A stretch of DNA of 64,000 bases from Bufo bufo (Eukaryota; Chordata; Amphibia; Anura; Bufonidae). Positions 33,301 through 42,665 of this stretch are shown piece by piece. A model generated the notes under the pieces. That model saw nothing but the letters and a program-made list of their open reading frames with translations, had not been told where the DNA came from and made no database searches. The stretch lies in assembly GCF_905171765.1 (NCBI RefSeq), contig NC_053390.1:509815444-509879443 (forward strand), written 5' to 3'. Within the stretch, counting starts at the first letter, position 1. Every line of letters starts with the position of its first letter. The translations under genes were made by a program, and so were the position numbers.

Positions 33301-34341
33301 AATCTAAGGGACTAGAGGTGTCTCCTAAATCCCCGGGCAACTCCAGCAGATACGGAGGACCTAACTGTAGATGTGTCCAGAGCTGCTTCTAGAGGGAAAT
33401 TAAGGTCTCCACCCAGAATGACTGGGTGGCCATCTGTAAAGTTGTCCAAAGCTGCAAATACCGTAGAGGCGAATAAGGTCTATCCTGAATTAGGGAAATA
33501 TGCATTAGCAATAACAAACGTCTTTGAGGAAATAGACAGTTTAGGAAAGATATAACAACCTAAATCATCGGCAATTCTATCTAATATAGTGCAAGGCAAT
33601 GACTTATGAAGAGCTATCGATACACCCCTAGCTTTGGAGACATCAAATGTGCTATGAAACCAGACCGAAAAGTATGATTCTTGCAAGAAGGGACATGTCC
33701 CGATTTAAAGTGAGTCTCCTGCAGGAGGGCTATAGCAACCTTCTGTTTATGGAGGCTATACAGAATCTGGTTCCTCTTGGCCGGATCATTTAAGCCATTA
33801 ACATTGTATAAACATATCTTAATAGAAGCCATAGTGCTAACTGTAGTATCTTAGTTACCAATTTTGTTACCAATGGGAAGAACAAGAGGAAAGACAAGAC
33901 ATACAAGGGGAAAACAGCATGCATGTGGCACACTTTCTATCTACCCTCTAGGGTTGGATATCAATTATAAACAGCAGCTAGGGGAGGGCCCACTGCTACC
34001 ACTAACTAACTACACAAGGGGGAAGTGAAAGCCTCAAAAGCAGCGAATGTTCCCCCTCCACCTCTGCTTCTGATACAGTCCTGATCAAAAGTTTAAGACC
34101 ACTTGAAAAATGGCAAAAAATCATATTTAGCATGGCTGGATCTTAACAAGGTTCCAAGTAGAGCTTCAACATGCAACAAGAAGAAATGGAAGTGAGACAA
34201 AACATTTTTTGAGCATTCAATTTAATGAAAACAACGAATAAACTGAAACAGGCTGTTTTTCAGCTGATCAAAAGTTTAGGACTACACCGCCAAAAAAATC
34301 CTAAACCCCCCAAAACAGAAATCCAACTTCCAAACATGAAC

Positions 34342-35331
34342 TCAGTAATGAGTAGCTCCGCCGTTATTGTTTATCACTTCAAAAATTCGTTTCGGCATGC
34401 TTGATGCAAGCGTTTCCATGAGGTGAGTGGGAACATTTCTCCAAGTGGTGTAGACGGCCGCACGAAGGCCATCTACTGTCTGGAACTGTTGTCCATTTTT
34501 GTAAACTTCCCTTGCCATCCATCCCCAAAGGTTCTCAATTGGATTTAGATCAGGGGAACACGCAGGATGGGCCAAAAGAGTGATGTTAATCTCCTGGAAG
34601 AAGTCCCTTGTCCTGCGGGCATTGTGAACTGTAGCGTTGTCCTGTTGAAAAACCCAGTCGTTACCACACAGACGAGAGCCCTCAGTCATGAGGAATGCTC
34701 TCTGCAACATCTGGACATAGTCAGCGGCCATTTGACGCCCCTGCACTTCCTGAAGCTCCATTGTTCCACTGAAGGAAAAAGCACCCCAGACCATTATGGC
34801 GCCCCCTTCACTGTGGCGCGTAGAAAACATCTCAGGTGGGATCTGCTTGTCATGCCAGTAACATTGGAAACCATCAGGACCAATAAGGTTAAATTTTTTC
34901 TCATCAGAGAATAAAACTTTCTTCCACCTTTGAATGTCCCATGTTTGGTGCTCTCTTGCAAAGTCCAAACGAGCAGTTCTGTGGCGTTCAAGGAGACGAG
35001 GTCTTTGAAGACGTTTTTTGTTTTTGAAGCCCTTCAGTCTCAGATGCCGTCTGATGGTTATGGGGCTGCAGTCAGCAATTTGGGTTGAGGATCGTCCAGT
35101 GTCTTGACGGACAGCCAATTGGATTCTACGGCTCAGTGCTGATTACATTTTTTTGGGTCTTCCACTTGACTTTTTTGTTCCATAACCCTCAGGATCATTT
35201 AAGAAATTCCAAATGACTGTCTTACTGCGTCCCACCTCAGCAGCGATGGCGCGCTGTGAGAGACCCTGCTTATGCAGTTCAACAACCCGACCACGTTCAA
35301 AAAGGGAGAGTTTTTTTGCCTTTGCCATCAC
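34342..35331 (-). pseudogene. Tc1 transposase (DD34E) with one stop codon
   Basis: The reading frame runs from ATG at 35331 through a helix-turn-helix ([18 protein letters not shown]) and is interrupted by a single TAA at 35143-35145. It resumes in frame to the end at 34342, about 330 codons in all. The catalytic triad is present: [29 protein letters not shown]. Relative to copy 1 five codons are missing after SSTQI (before ADCSPI). It is therefore nearly intact but not translatable as one protein. Confidence 0.9.
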
Positions 35332-35542
35332 AACGTGTGACTACCTGACAGAAAATGACAATGAATCCACATCTTTGCACAGATTTTGCCTTTTAAAGGC
35401 ATGTGGTCCTAAAATTTGGATCAGCTGAAAAACAGCCTGTTTCAGTTTAATCGTTATTTTCAATTAATTGAATGCTCAAAAAATGTTTTGTCTCACTCTC
35501 ATTTCTTCTTGTTGCATGTTGAAGCTCTACTTGGAACCTTGT

Positions 35543-36034
35543 TGTCACGGAACCATGAACCAGACGTACAACAAGGGATAAGTGAAAATAAGAAGGCTTT
35601 ATTGAAAATAAAGCTGTAAAGCAAAAGTCCAAACGGATGGCGAAACCGAAGCAGAGTCTTTGCGAAGCCAGAGGTCAGGAACCAGAAGGGTAGTCAGACG
35701 AAACCAGGATCAGGAACCAGCAGGGTAGTCAGACGAAGCCAGGATCAGGAACCAGCAGGGTAGTCGGACGAAACCAGGATCAGGAACCAGCAGGGTAGTC
35801 GGACGAAACCAGGATCAGGAACCAGAAGCAGCAGCAGTCTAGAAGCATGTAAACACAGGAGGACCAAGCAAGGAACTGAAGCCACAGACCTCCTATATAT
35901 ATGAGCTAGGCATCCAGCTCCTCCCAGTGGGAAGGAGGAGCCACAGGGTGGGAGGCTACAAGAAACCCAGAAACCAAGATGGCCGCCAGCACATGTCAAA
36001 CGAAGGAGAACAGCAAGAAGGTAAGACCATGACA
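35543..36034 (-). repeat. 3' LTR of the self-priming Gypsy element
   Basis: Plus-strand ends TGTCACGG and ACCATGACA; followed by gtacctccccctc, the complement of the polypurine tract. It holds four copies of a 35-bp direct repeat at about 35688-35830 (unit starts gggtagtc, period 35). Confidence 0.9.
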
Positions 36035-36045
36035 GTACCTCCCCC

Positions 36046-38664
36046 TCAAGGGCCCCTCCTCCGCGGAGTAAAGAACGGTTTCTGAGGGAAGCGTGCGTGG
36101 AAGGCTCGGAGCAAGGCAGGAGCATGGACATCTGCAAGGGGAACCCAGGAACGCTCCTCTGGACCATAACCACGCCAATGGACCAAAAACTGCACCCGAC
36201 CGCGGACCAGGCGTGAGTCCAGGATATTGCTCACCTCATACTCCTCACGATTACCCACTTGGACCGGACGAGGCCGAGGAACCGAGGAAGTGAAACGATT
36301 ACACACCAGTGGCTTCAACAGGGAGACATGAAACACGTTGGAGATCCGCATGCCAGGAGGAAGCGCAAGGGCATAGGCTACCGGGTTTACCCTGCGAAGC
36401 ACTCGGAAGGGACCAACAAAGCGAGGTGCCAGCTTGGGAGTGGGCACTCGAAGGTTGAGGTTGCGGGTGGACAACCATACACGGTCTCCGACCTGGTAGG
36501 AAGGAGCAGGTGCTCGTCTGCGATCAGCCTGGAGTCTCTGGCGCTGCGCAGAGACCTCAAGGGACTTCTGGATCAGTACCCAAGAAGCACGTAGGACGGA
36601 AAGGTGATCCTCCACAGCCGGAATATCCTGGGGAGAGAATACCTCCGGTAACACGGCAGGTTGGAACCCATAATTGGCCATGAAGGGAGACGTCCCAGAG
36701 GAAGAGTTCACCGCCGTGTTCCTGGCAAACTCAGCCCAAGGCAGGAGGTCAACCCAATTGTCTTGGTGATCGGAGACATAGCAACGAAGGAATTGCTCCA
36801 AGGCCTGATTGGATCGTTCTGCGGCCCCATTGGACTGAGGGTGGTAGGCCGAGGAGAAGGAGAGATGAATCCCCAACTGGGAGCAAAAGGCGCGCCAGAA
36901 CCTGGACACAAACTGACTCCCCCGATCCGACACAATCTCCTTGGGCAAACCGTGCAACCGGAAGACCTCCCTGGCAAAAATCGTGGCCAACTCTTGTGCA
37001 GAGGGTAACTTCTTGAGAGGAACACAGTGGCACATTTTGGAAAACCGATCCACAATCATGAGAATGACCGTATGGCCTCGGGATGCAGGGAGGTCCACAA
37101 TGAAATCCATCCCCAGGTGTGACCATGGGCGCTCCCCGGTGGCTATGGGTTGCAGAAGGCCCAACGGAAGGTGCCGAGGGGACTTACTCTGGGCACAAAC
37201 GGAGCATGCTGCTACATATGCGGCGATGTCGGAACGTAGGGAAGGCCACCAGAACAGACGTGAAACAGCCCAGGACAGCTGATTCTTTCCAGGATGCCCC
37301 GCGGTCTTGGAGTTATGGTAGGTTCGCAACAACCGAGTGCGCAACTCCTCAGGCACAAAACATCTGCCGTTGGGTCTCCCAGAGGGAGCACCAGATTGAG
37401 CCGCCAAAATCTGCTCACCCAGGGGAGAGGTCAGGCTGGTGCGAATGGCGGCCAAGATCTGATTCGGAGGTATGACCGAAGTCGGAATCGACTCCTCCCT
37501 GGACAGCTCGGAGTACTGCCGTGATAAGGCATCCGCCCTGATGTTCTTGGAACCGGGTAGGTAGGAGACCACGTAATTAAAACGTGACAAGAACAGAGCC
37601 CATCTGGCCTGACGTGGTGTCAATCTCTTGGCCTCAGAAAGGTAGGTCAGATTCTTGTGGTCCGTCAGGATGAGGACCGGAACCACCGAACCCTCGAGCA
37701 AGTGCCTCCATTCTTTAAGGGCCTGCATGATGGCCAATAACTCCCTGTCACCAATCTGATAGTTGCACTCCGCGGAAGACAGTTTCCGGGAGTAAAACCC
37801 ACAAGGAAGCAGAGGACCCTCTGGTGTTCTACGCTGAGACAGAAGGGCGCCTACTCCCGTCTCAGACGCGTCCACCTCGAGGACAAAGGGCAACCCAGGG
37901 TTGGGATGCGACAGAATCGGAGCCGACACAAAGGCGGACTTTAGAGCCTCAAAAGCTCGGATGGCCTCGAGCGGCCAGACCTGGGAATTACTGCCCTTCC
38001 TGGTCAGATCCGTGAGAGGCTTGGCTAGCATGGAAAAGTCCCTGATGAACTTCCGATAATAATTGGCGAAGCCCAAAAAGCGCTGCAGGGAATGAAGACC
38101 ACTGGGCTGGGGCCACTGTAAGACAGCCGAAACCTTCTCAGGATCCATGGAGAACCCCTCAGCGGAAATGATGTAACCTAAGAAGGTTACCTGGGATCGG
38201 TGAAATTCGCATTTCTCAAGCTTACCGAACAGCTTGTTCTCTCGTAACCGTTGCAACACTCGTCTGACATCCAGAATGTGGGCCTCCATGGATTCAGAAT
38301 ATACCAAGATGTCATCCAAATAGACCACCACACACTGCTGCAACAGGTCACGGAAAACATCGTTGATGAATTCCTGAAAGACTGCGGGCGCATTGCACAA
38401 CCCAAAGGGCATAACCAAGGATTCATAATGACCGGTCCTGGTGTTAAACGCGGTCTTCCACTCATCGCCCGCCTTGATCCTTACCAGGTTATATGCCGCC
38501 CTCAGGTCGAGTTTGGTAAAGACCGTGGCCCCTTTAAGGCGATCGAACAGCTCGGAAATCAAGGGTATCGGGTAAGCGTTCTTGATCGTGATGCGATTGA
38601 GACCCCTGTAATCGATGCAAGGCCTCAACTCACCGCCCTTCTTTTTCACAAAAAAAAAAACCAA
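36046..38664 (-). CDS. Pol: reverse transcriptase, RNase H, integrase, chromodomain
   Basis: 872 codons on the minus strand. Reverse transcriptase occupies roughly residues 1-190 with MPFGLCNAPAVFQ and catalytic YLDD at 115-118. RNase H follows (VLEVDASETGVGALLSQ). The integrase has an HHCC-type part (HPGKNQLSW, then CSVCAQSK), aspartates in MDFIVDLP and SDRGSQF, and the glutamate in GAAERSNQ. A chromodomain ends the protein (FLVHWRGYGPEERSWVPL). The listed first residue is not a real start: in the RNA the frame continues from the gag-protease ORF upstream, separated here by a one-base shift in a run of A (plus strand) at 38650-38660. The stop precedes the polypurine tract by about 10 bp. Confidence 0.9.
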   Translation of the reverse strand: MVFFFVKKKGGELRPCIDYRGLNRITIKNAYPIPLISELFDRLKGATVFTKLDLRAAYNLVRIKAGDEWKTAFNTRTGHYESLVMPFGLCNAPAVFQEFINDVFRDLLQQCVVVYLDDILVYSESMEAHILDVRRVLQRLRENKLFGKLEKCEFHRSQVTFLGYIISAEGFSMDPEKVSAVLQWPQPSGLHSLQRFLGFANYYRKFIRDFSMLAKPLTDLTRKGSNSQVWPLEAIRAFEALKSAFVSAPILSHPNPGLPFVLEVDASETGVGALLSQRRTPEGPLLPCGFYSRKLSSAECNYQIGDRELLAIMQALKEWRHLLEGSVVPVLILTDHKNLTYLSEAKRLTPRQARWALFLSRFNYVVSYLPGSKNIRADALSRQYSELSREESIPTSVIPPNQILAAIRTSLTSPLGEQILAAQSGAPSGRPNGRCFVPEELRTRLLRTYHNSKTAGHPGKNQLSWAVSRLFWWPSLRSDIAAYVAACSVCAQSKSPRHLPLGLLQPIATGERPWSHLGMDFIVDLPASRGHTVILMIVDRFSKMCHCVPLKKLPSAQELATIFAREVFRLHGLPKEIVSDRGSQFVSRFWRAFCSQLGIHLSFSSAYHPQSNGAAERSNQALEQFLRCYVSDHQDNWVDLLPWAEFARNTAVNSSSGTSPFMANYGFQPAVLPEVFSPQDIPAVEDHLSVLRASWVLIQKSLEVSAQRQRLQADRRRAPAPSYQVGDRVWLSTRNLNLRVPTPKLAPRFVGPFRVLRRVNPVAYALALPPGMRISNVFHVSLLKPLVCNRFTSSVPRPRPVQVGNREEYEVSNILDSRLVRGRVQFLVHWRGYGPEERSWVPLADVHAPALLRAFHARFPQKPFFTPRRRGP

Positions 38665-40165
38665 CCCCTGCCGGGGACGAGGATTTGCGAATGTGTCCGC
38701 GTGAAAGCGCCTCCCTCACGTACTCCTCCATGGCCTCATTCTCCGCTACCGACAGTGGATAGACTTTGCCACGAGGAGGAACGGCACCAGATTGTAACTC
38801 TATGGCACAATCGTATGGGCGGTGCGGAGGTAGGGCAACCGCGCGCACCTTATCGAATACATCCCGGTACTCCTCGTATTCAGGAGGCAACAGAGAGTCC
38901 GAGGAAGTACACAGCAACTTGACAGACCCATGGATGCAACTAGCCCCACACTGCGGTGACCACGAGAGGATCTCGGCCGATCTCCAATCAAAAGTCGGAT
39001 TATGCTTCCGGAGCCAGGGGTACCCCAAGACCACCGAGTAGTGTGGAGACGAAATAACCTGGAGGCAGACCGACTCTCTGTGAACGGCACCAATGGCTAT
39101 CCCCACTGGAAGGGTCTCATGAGTCACGTGTGGCGGCAGAAGGGGTCTGCCGTCTATCGCCTCAAGAGCCAGTGGGGAACCTCGAGCCTGCAGAGGAATG
39201 GAATTGGCGGCAGCGAACACATTATCAATGAACAAACCACCAGCACCAGAGTCCACCAACGCCTGGGTCGTCACCGAGCCCCCGACCCAGGAGAGGACAA
39301 CAGTGATCAGTGGTTTGTCAACACGGGAAACCGGGGACGAGGAGACTCCACCCAAGATCTGCCCCCCGACAGGCGCCAATCTGTTAGAAAACCTCCGCAG
39401 GCTCTCCTTAAAGGAAGGTCTCTCCCTGAGTCTGGTGTCAATCAAAATTAGGAAAGAAATAAGAGACTCGAGCTCCACTGGTAGGTCCTTAGCTGCAACC
39501 TCATCCTTCAAGGCATCCGAGAGACCATGAGAGAAAGCAGCGACCAGAGCCTCATTATTCCAGCCCACCTCTGCTGCCAGGGTACGAAACTCAATGGCGT
39601 ATTCAGCTACGGATCGTGAACCCTGTCTGATGGACATAAGGAGCTTCGCAGCAGAGGCAGCACGAGCCGGCACATCGAATACCTTCCGAAGAGAAGCAAC
39701 AAAACCGGAAAACTCGGCAACCACCGGATTGTTGTTCTCCCATAAAGGGCTGGCCCAGGCCAAGGCCTTGTCCGAAAGCAGCGAGATCAAGAAGCCCACC
39801 TTTGATCTCTCAGTGGGAAAGGCATGTGGCAGCAACTCGAAATAAATGCCCACCTGGTTAAGGAAACCTCGGCACTGAGTTGGCTCTCCCCCAAAGCGCT
39901 GTGGAAGAGGGGCAGAACCGGTCATACCCCGAAACACCGCAGGTGCAACAACAGGTGTCGGGGTAGACTCTGGCGCAACAACCGGAGCGGCAGTAGGAGC
40001 GGGCCCAGGAGCGACAACCGACCCATCGGCAACGGGAGCGAAATGAGCCGTGCGTTCAAGCAGGGTTTGCAACGCCACAGCGAACCGACCCAACAGGTGA
40101 TCCTGCTGATCAAGTCTGGCAACCAGCGTGGGTAGCGAGGATGGCCCTGTACCGTCAGAATTCAT
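38630..40165 (-). CDS. Gag-protease polyprotein of the self-priming Gypsy element
   Basis: 511 codons. The ATG at 40165 directly follows the primer-binding site, giving an extremely short leader after the LTR. Residues 1-80 are proline/alanine-rich. Residues about 86-255 are a capsid domain (PLPQRFGGEPTQCRGFLNQ; YAIEFRTLAAEVGW; FSHGLSDALKDE). The zinc knuckle expected after it is absent: capsid runs through RERPSFKESLRRFSNRL straight into linker. An aspartic protease with DSGA at 305-308 follows, then the start of reverse transcriptase before the frameshift. Confidence 0.9.
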   Translation of the reverse strand: MNSDGTGPSSLPTLVARLDQQDHLLGRFAVALQTLLERTAHFAPVADGSVVAPGPAPTAAPVVAPESTPTPVVAPAVFRGMTGSAPLPQRFGGEPTQCRGFLNQVGIYFELLPHAFPTERSKVGFLISLLSDKALAWASPLWENNNPVVAEFSGFVASLRKVFDVPARAASAAKLLMSIRQGSRSVAEYAIEFRTLAAEVGWNNEALVAAFSHGLSDALKDEVAAKDLPVELESLISFLILIDTRLRERPSFKESLRRFSNRLAPVGGQILGGVSSSPVSRVDKPLITVVLSWVGGSVTTQALVDSGAGGLFIDNVFAAANSIPLQARGSPLALEAIDGRPLLPPHVTHETLPVGIAIGAVHRESVCLQVISSPHYSVVLGYPWLRKHNPTFDWRSAEILSWSPQCGASCIHGSVKLLCTSSDSLLPPEYEEYRDVFDKVRAVALPPHRPYDCAIELQSGAVPPRGKVYPLSVAENEAMEEYVREALSRGHIRKSSSPAGVGFFFCEKEGR

Positions 40166-40176
40166 GGCTTGGTCCT
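40166..40176 (-). promoter_or_regulatory. Primer-binding site complementary to the LTR transcript start
   Basis: On the element sense strand two bases after the 5' LTR come aggaccaagcc. Its first ten bases are complementary to gcttggtcct in the LTR sense strand at 40496-40505, about 30 bp downstream of a TATA box. It does not start with TGG, so it does not fit an ordinary tRNA 3' end. Confidence 0.75.
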
Positions 40177-40178
40177 AA

Positions 40179-40670
40179 TGTCACGGAACCATGAACCAGA
40201 CGTACAACAAGGGATAAGTGAAAATAAGAAGGCTTTATTGAAAATAAAGCTGTAAAGCAAAAGTCCAAACGGATGGCGAAACCGAAGCAGAGTCTTTGCG
40301 AAGCCAGAGGTCAGGAACCAGAAGGGTAGTCAGACGAAACCAGGATCAGGAACCAGCAGGGTAGTCAGACGAAGCCAGGATCAGGAACCAGCAGGGTAGT
40401 CGGACGAAACCAGGATCAGGAACCAGCAGGGTAGTCGGACGAAACCAGGATCAGGAACCATAAGCAGCAGCAGTCTAGAAGCATGTGAACACAGGAGGAC
40501 CAAGCAAGGAACTGAAGCCACAGACCTCCTATATATATGAGCTAGGCATCCAGCTCCTCCCAGTGGGAAGGAGGAGCCGCAGGGTGGGAGGCTACAAGAA
40601 ACCCAGAAACCAAGATGGCCGCCAGCACATGTCAAACGAAGGAGAACAGCAAGAAGGTAAGACCATGACA
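40179..40670 (-). repeat. 5' LTR of the self-priming Gypsy element
   Basis: Matches 35543-36034 at 489 of 492 positions by eye. It holds the TATA box, the predicted transcription start and the 35-bp direct repeats downstream of that start. Confidence 0.9.
40530..40538 (-). promoter_or_regulatory. TATA box of the Gypsy LTR
   Basis: Sense strand reads catatatatagg. The expected start site, about 30 bp further on, is near 40505-40508, where the self-primer sequence begins. Confidence 0.65.
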
Positions 40671-41089
40671 CTTGTTAAGATCCAACAATGTAAAATATGA
40701 TTTTTTGATATTTTTCAAGTGGTCTTAAACTTTTGATCAGGACTGTATATTTCTTATAACATAGAATTATAAAACCATCCAACATTTGACTGCCTAAACC
40801 GATGAGGACCTCACCCAACAAACGCCCCCAATGAAGAGAGGCATCTCTCACCGCCATACTAGTGGTAGGGGGAAAAAATAACACGGACCCAACCCACAAG
40901 GAGCCCCAATGAAGTGATACTCTGATCAAGGGACCTAACACAGGCTCTCTCTCAACAGAATAGGCAGCAGAACTAGTAAAACAGTATAAATAAGAGACAT
41001 GCTTCACGGTGTCTTCCTTTGTTTAGAAGAACGAGGGGACACCTGAGACCACTGCTCCCTCGTGGGCAACGGCCTTTGGCAACGATCGG

Positions 41090-41893
41090 CTAATCAGGCA
41101 GAGAAATCGCTGGCAATTCAAAAGTCTCCAGGAACTTAGGGAGGTCATCAGGATCCTTGAACGTTGCCGATCTGCCATCTTTCTTAGCGTGTAATTGGAA
41201 TGGAAATCCCCATCTGTATGTGATAGCTTTCTCTTTCAGAAGAGTAAGTAAGGGCCTCACTGCCCTACGCAGCTGGAGTGTCCTCCTGGATAGATCCGGC
41301 AAGATCTGAATGATGAACCCCCAACCTCCATCTTGTCTGACTGGCGGGCGGCTCTCAGAATGTCCTCCTTTATTTTGAAGAAATGGACTCGGCACACAAT
41401 TATCTCTGGGTCGGGAGATGTCGTTAGAGCGGGGCCCTAGAGCCCTGTGGATGCGATCTAATTCAATAGGAAATTGCACCTTGCCTTGCAGCAGAGACTC
41501 GAACACGTTCTGGATCGTGGCCTCCAGCTTCCCCGTCTGAACTGTTTCAGCGACCCCTCTTATCAGCAGGTTATTTCTGCGGTGACGGTTATCAATATCG
41601 TCCAGGTGGGTCAACAATTGAGATATATGCTGGGAGTGGGCCGTCAGTACCTTGTGATGGTCCTCTAGGTGCGTGTGCATAGCCTCTTGCGTCTTTTCAG
41701 AGGCCTCGGCTCGTTGCCCCAAGTGCTTGATTTCTCCCTTTAGGGTCTCCATCTCTGTGCGGTATGTCCGCTCCAACCTGGAAACAGAGTTCTCCAGATC
41801 CTCCTATGTGGAGAGAGATTGTAATTGAGCCCGCAGGTCCCATCCCGCGGCAGACGATGCCGATGCTGGGCTGCCTGATTCACGGTCAGACAT
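41090..41893 (-). pseudogene. L1 ORF1 (RNA-binding protein) with a stop codon
   Basis: ATG at 41893-41891 opens a frame that reads 29 codons and meets TAG at 41804-41806; it then continues open to 41090. Residues after the stop are a coiled-coil-like helix (LENSVSRLERTYRTEM; LKGEIKHLG), then an RRM-type segment (RRNNLLIRGV; IELDRIHRALGP), then the C-terminal domain (LPKFLETFEL). A stretch in the middle (CVPSPFLQNKGG and onward) looks out of frame, suggesting two compensating indels. In active elements this protein coats the RNA as a trimer. It lies 5' of ORF2; Tc1 sits between the two. Confidence 0.85.
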
Positions 41894-42179
41894 AGGAGAG
41901 CGCGTGCTCTGGCTTGCCACGGGGGAGACACTCCAGCGGCCATCTTGGGTTAATCCGGAGGCCCCGGTGCTTGAGACTGGGATCCGAAAAACTTTTGGAT
42001 GCCCGCTTTGTCGGACTGCTGGTCAGCCTCAGATGATCCCTTTGTTTTTCTTTGACCCATCAGGCTGGTAGTTTAGTGAAATTCGTTGGCTGGATGGTTA
42101 TAATATCAGAAGTGGAAGGAGAGCTGCAGTCCTGCACGTCCTACTCTGCCATCAGCAAGCCACGCCCGGGACGCCCCCC
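41894..42179 (-). other. Putative 5' leader of the L1 element
   Basis: Sequence between the target duplication and the ORF1 ATG. The sense strand begins near tggggggcgtcccgggcgtg. It is GC-rich at the very 5' end, as promoters of L1 elements often are. No binding sites were identified with confidence. Confidence 0.5.
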
Positions 42180-42190
42180 AACTCAGCTTC

Positions 42191-42665
42191 TTTTGTGTGC
42201 TGCACTTCTCTGTAGTCTGACTCTAGGTTATGCCAGGGAACTTTCCTCCTGGCTCCTGAGGCTTTAAGCTTTGGCCTCCAAGGCCAGCAGAGCTTAAGGT
42301 GGTCTGGCTGGCATGGGCACGTCCAGCAGAGACGTGCCCTGCATACCTGTCCCCTAGCAGGGGGTAAGCTAGACTAACTAGAAACTGTTCCCCACCTTTC
42401 CTGCAGGAAGTGGGACTAGCCCACTTCTGCACAGGGGGTGGGGGGGTTAGAATGAAATGGAGCGTTCCATTCTCTCTAAGTACAGCTTGCCGTGTTTTCT
42501 GCCACCTGCTGGTGAACCAGGCACATTACATATAAACAGTTACATAACAAAATAGGAATGCACATTGTGGATGACCTGGAATAAATACATAAGATGACAT
42601 TAAGGTTAGACCATAAAGACAGTAGCAGGGTGCAAAAGTGGTAACACCACTCTGGGGTGTTACAT
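42191..42665. repeat. LTR-like repeat copy a
   Basis: The part from about 42430 (ccacctgctggtgaaccagg, tacagtagcagggtg-type text) recurs in the same orientation at 43370-43640, ending in cactctggggtgttac. Revcomp begins tgtaacaccccagagtgg, like an LTR start. The left end is uncertain because L1 inserted next to it. Confidence 0.45.

Larger units (their letters stand above)
28207..33832 (-). pseudogene. L1 ORF2: endonuclease and reverse transcriptase, broken
   Basis: The start (33614-33832) is the endonuclease N-terminus (IKICLYNVNGLNDPAKR; LLQETHFKSG). The block 32490-33302 gives the rest of the endonuclease, including SDHS near 33150. The block 31902-32480 gives reverse transcriptase (GPDGFTPRFYKRF, LSVDTEKAFDRVDW). 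The catalytic YADD is encoded at about 31715-31735 in another frame. The block 30571-31629 covers the thumb and beyond. The C-terminus (WYRTPALLYSFYPTC; CWRC cysteine motif) is at 30335-30570 and, beyond the Penelope insertion, at 28207-28525 (IPRYWKSQTTP). Frame breaks lie near 33600, 33303, 32485, 31900 and 31630. In an intact element the product nicks target DNA and copies the RNA there. Confidence 0.9.
35543..40670 (-). mobile_element. Ty3/Gypsy chromovirus with self-priming architecture, nearly intact
   Basis: Two LTRs, 35543-36034 and 40179-40670 (492 bp each), differ at only three positions that I can see. The target duplication cttgt lies at 35538-35542 and 40671-40675. The minus strand encodes gag-protease, then reverse transcriptase, RNase H, integrase and chromodomain. 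The primer-binding site is not a tRNA match but complementary to the predicted RNA 5' end, as in Tf1 and vertebrate sushi elements. The only coding break is one frameshift in a homopolymer (38650-38660). No envelope gene is present. Confidence 0.9.
34076..40745 (-). mobile_element. Tc1 transposon, copy 2, interrupted by a Gypsy element
   Basis: Termini cagtcctgatcaaaagttta at 34076 and ttttgatcaggactg at 40745, flanked by TA, within the spacer between L1 ORF2 and ORF1. The Gypsy element 35543-40670 is inserted near one end with a cttgt duplication. Excluding it, Tc1 is about 1.54 kb, similar to copy 1. Confidence 0.9.
27952..42179 (-). mobile_element. L1 clade LINE with nested insertions
   Basis: An 11-bp target duplication, aactcagcttc, lies at 27941-27951 and 42180-42190 (17 bp with one mismatch). 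On the minus strand the order is short 5' leader, ORF1, ORF2, 3' end. The element is interrupted by a Penelope-like element (28526-30334) and by a Tc1 element holding a Gypsy element (34076-40745). Without these it is roughly 5.7 kb, close to full length. Stops in ORF1 and breaks in ORF2 make it inactive. Confidence 0.85.

Noticed and set aside
36093..37524. Plus-strand ORFs across the Gypsy element
   Set aside because: Antisense of the pol gene; no family resemblance.
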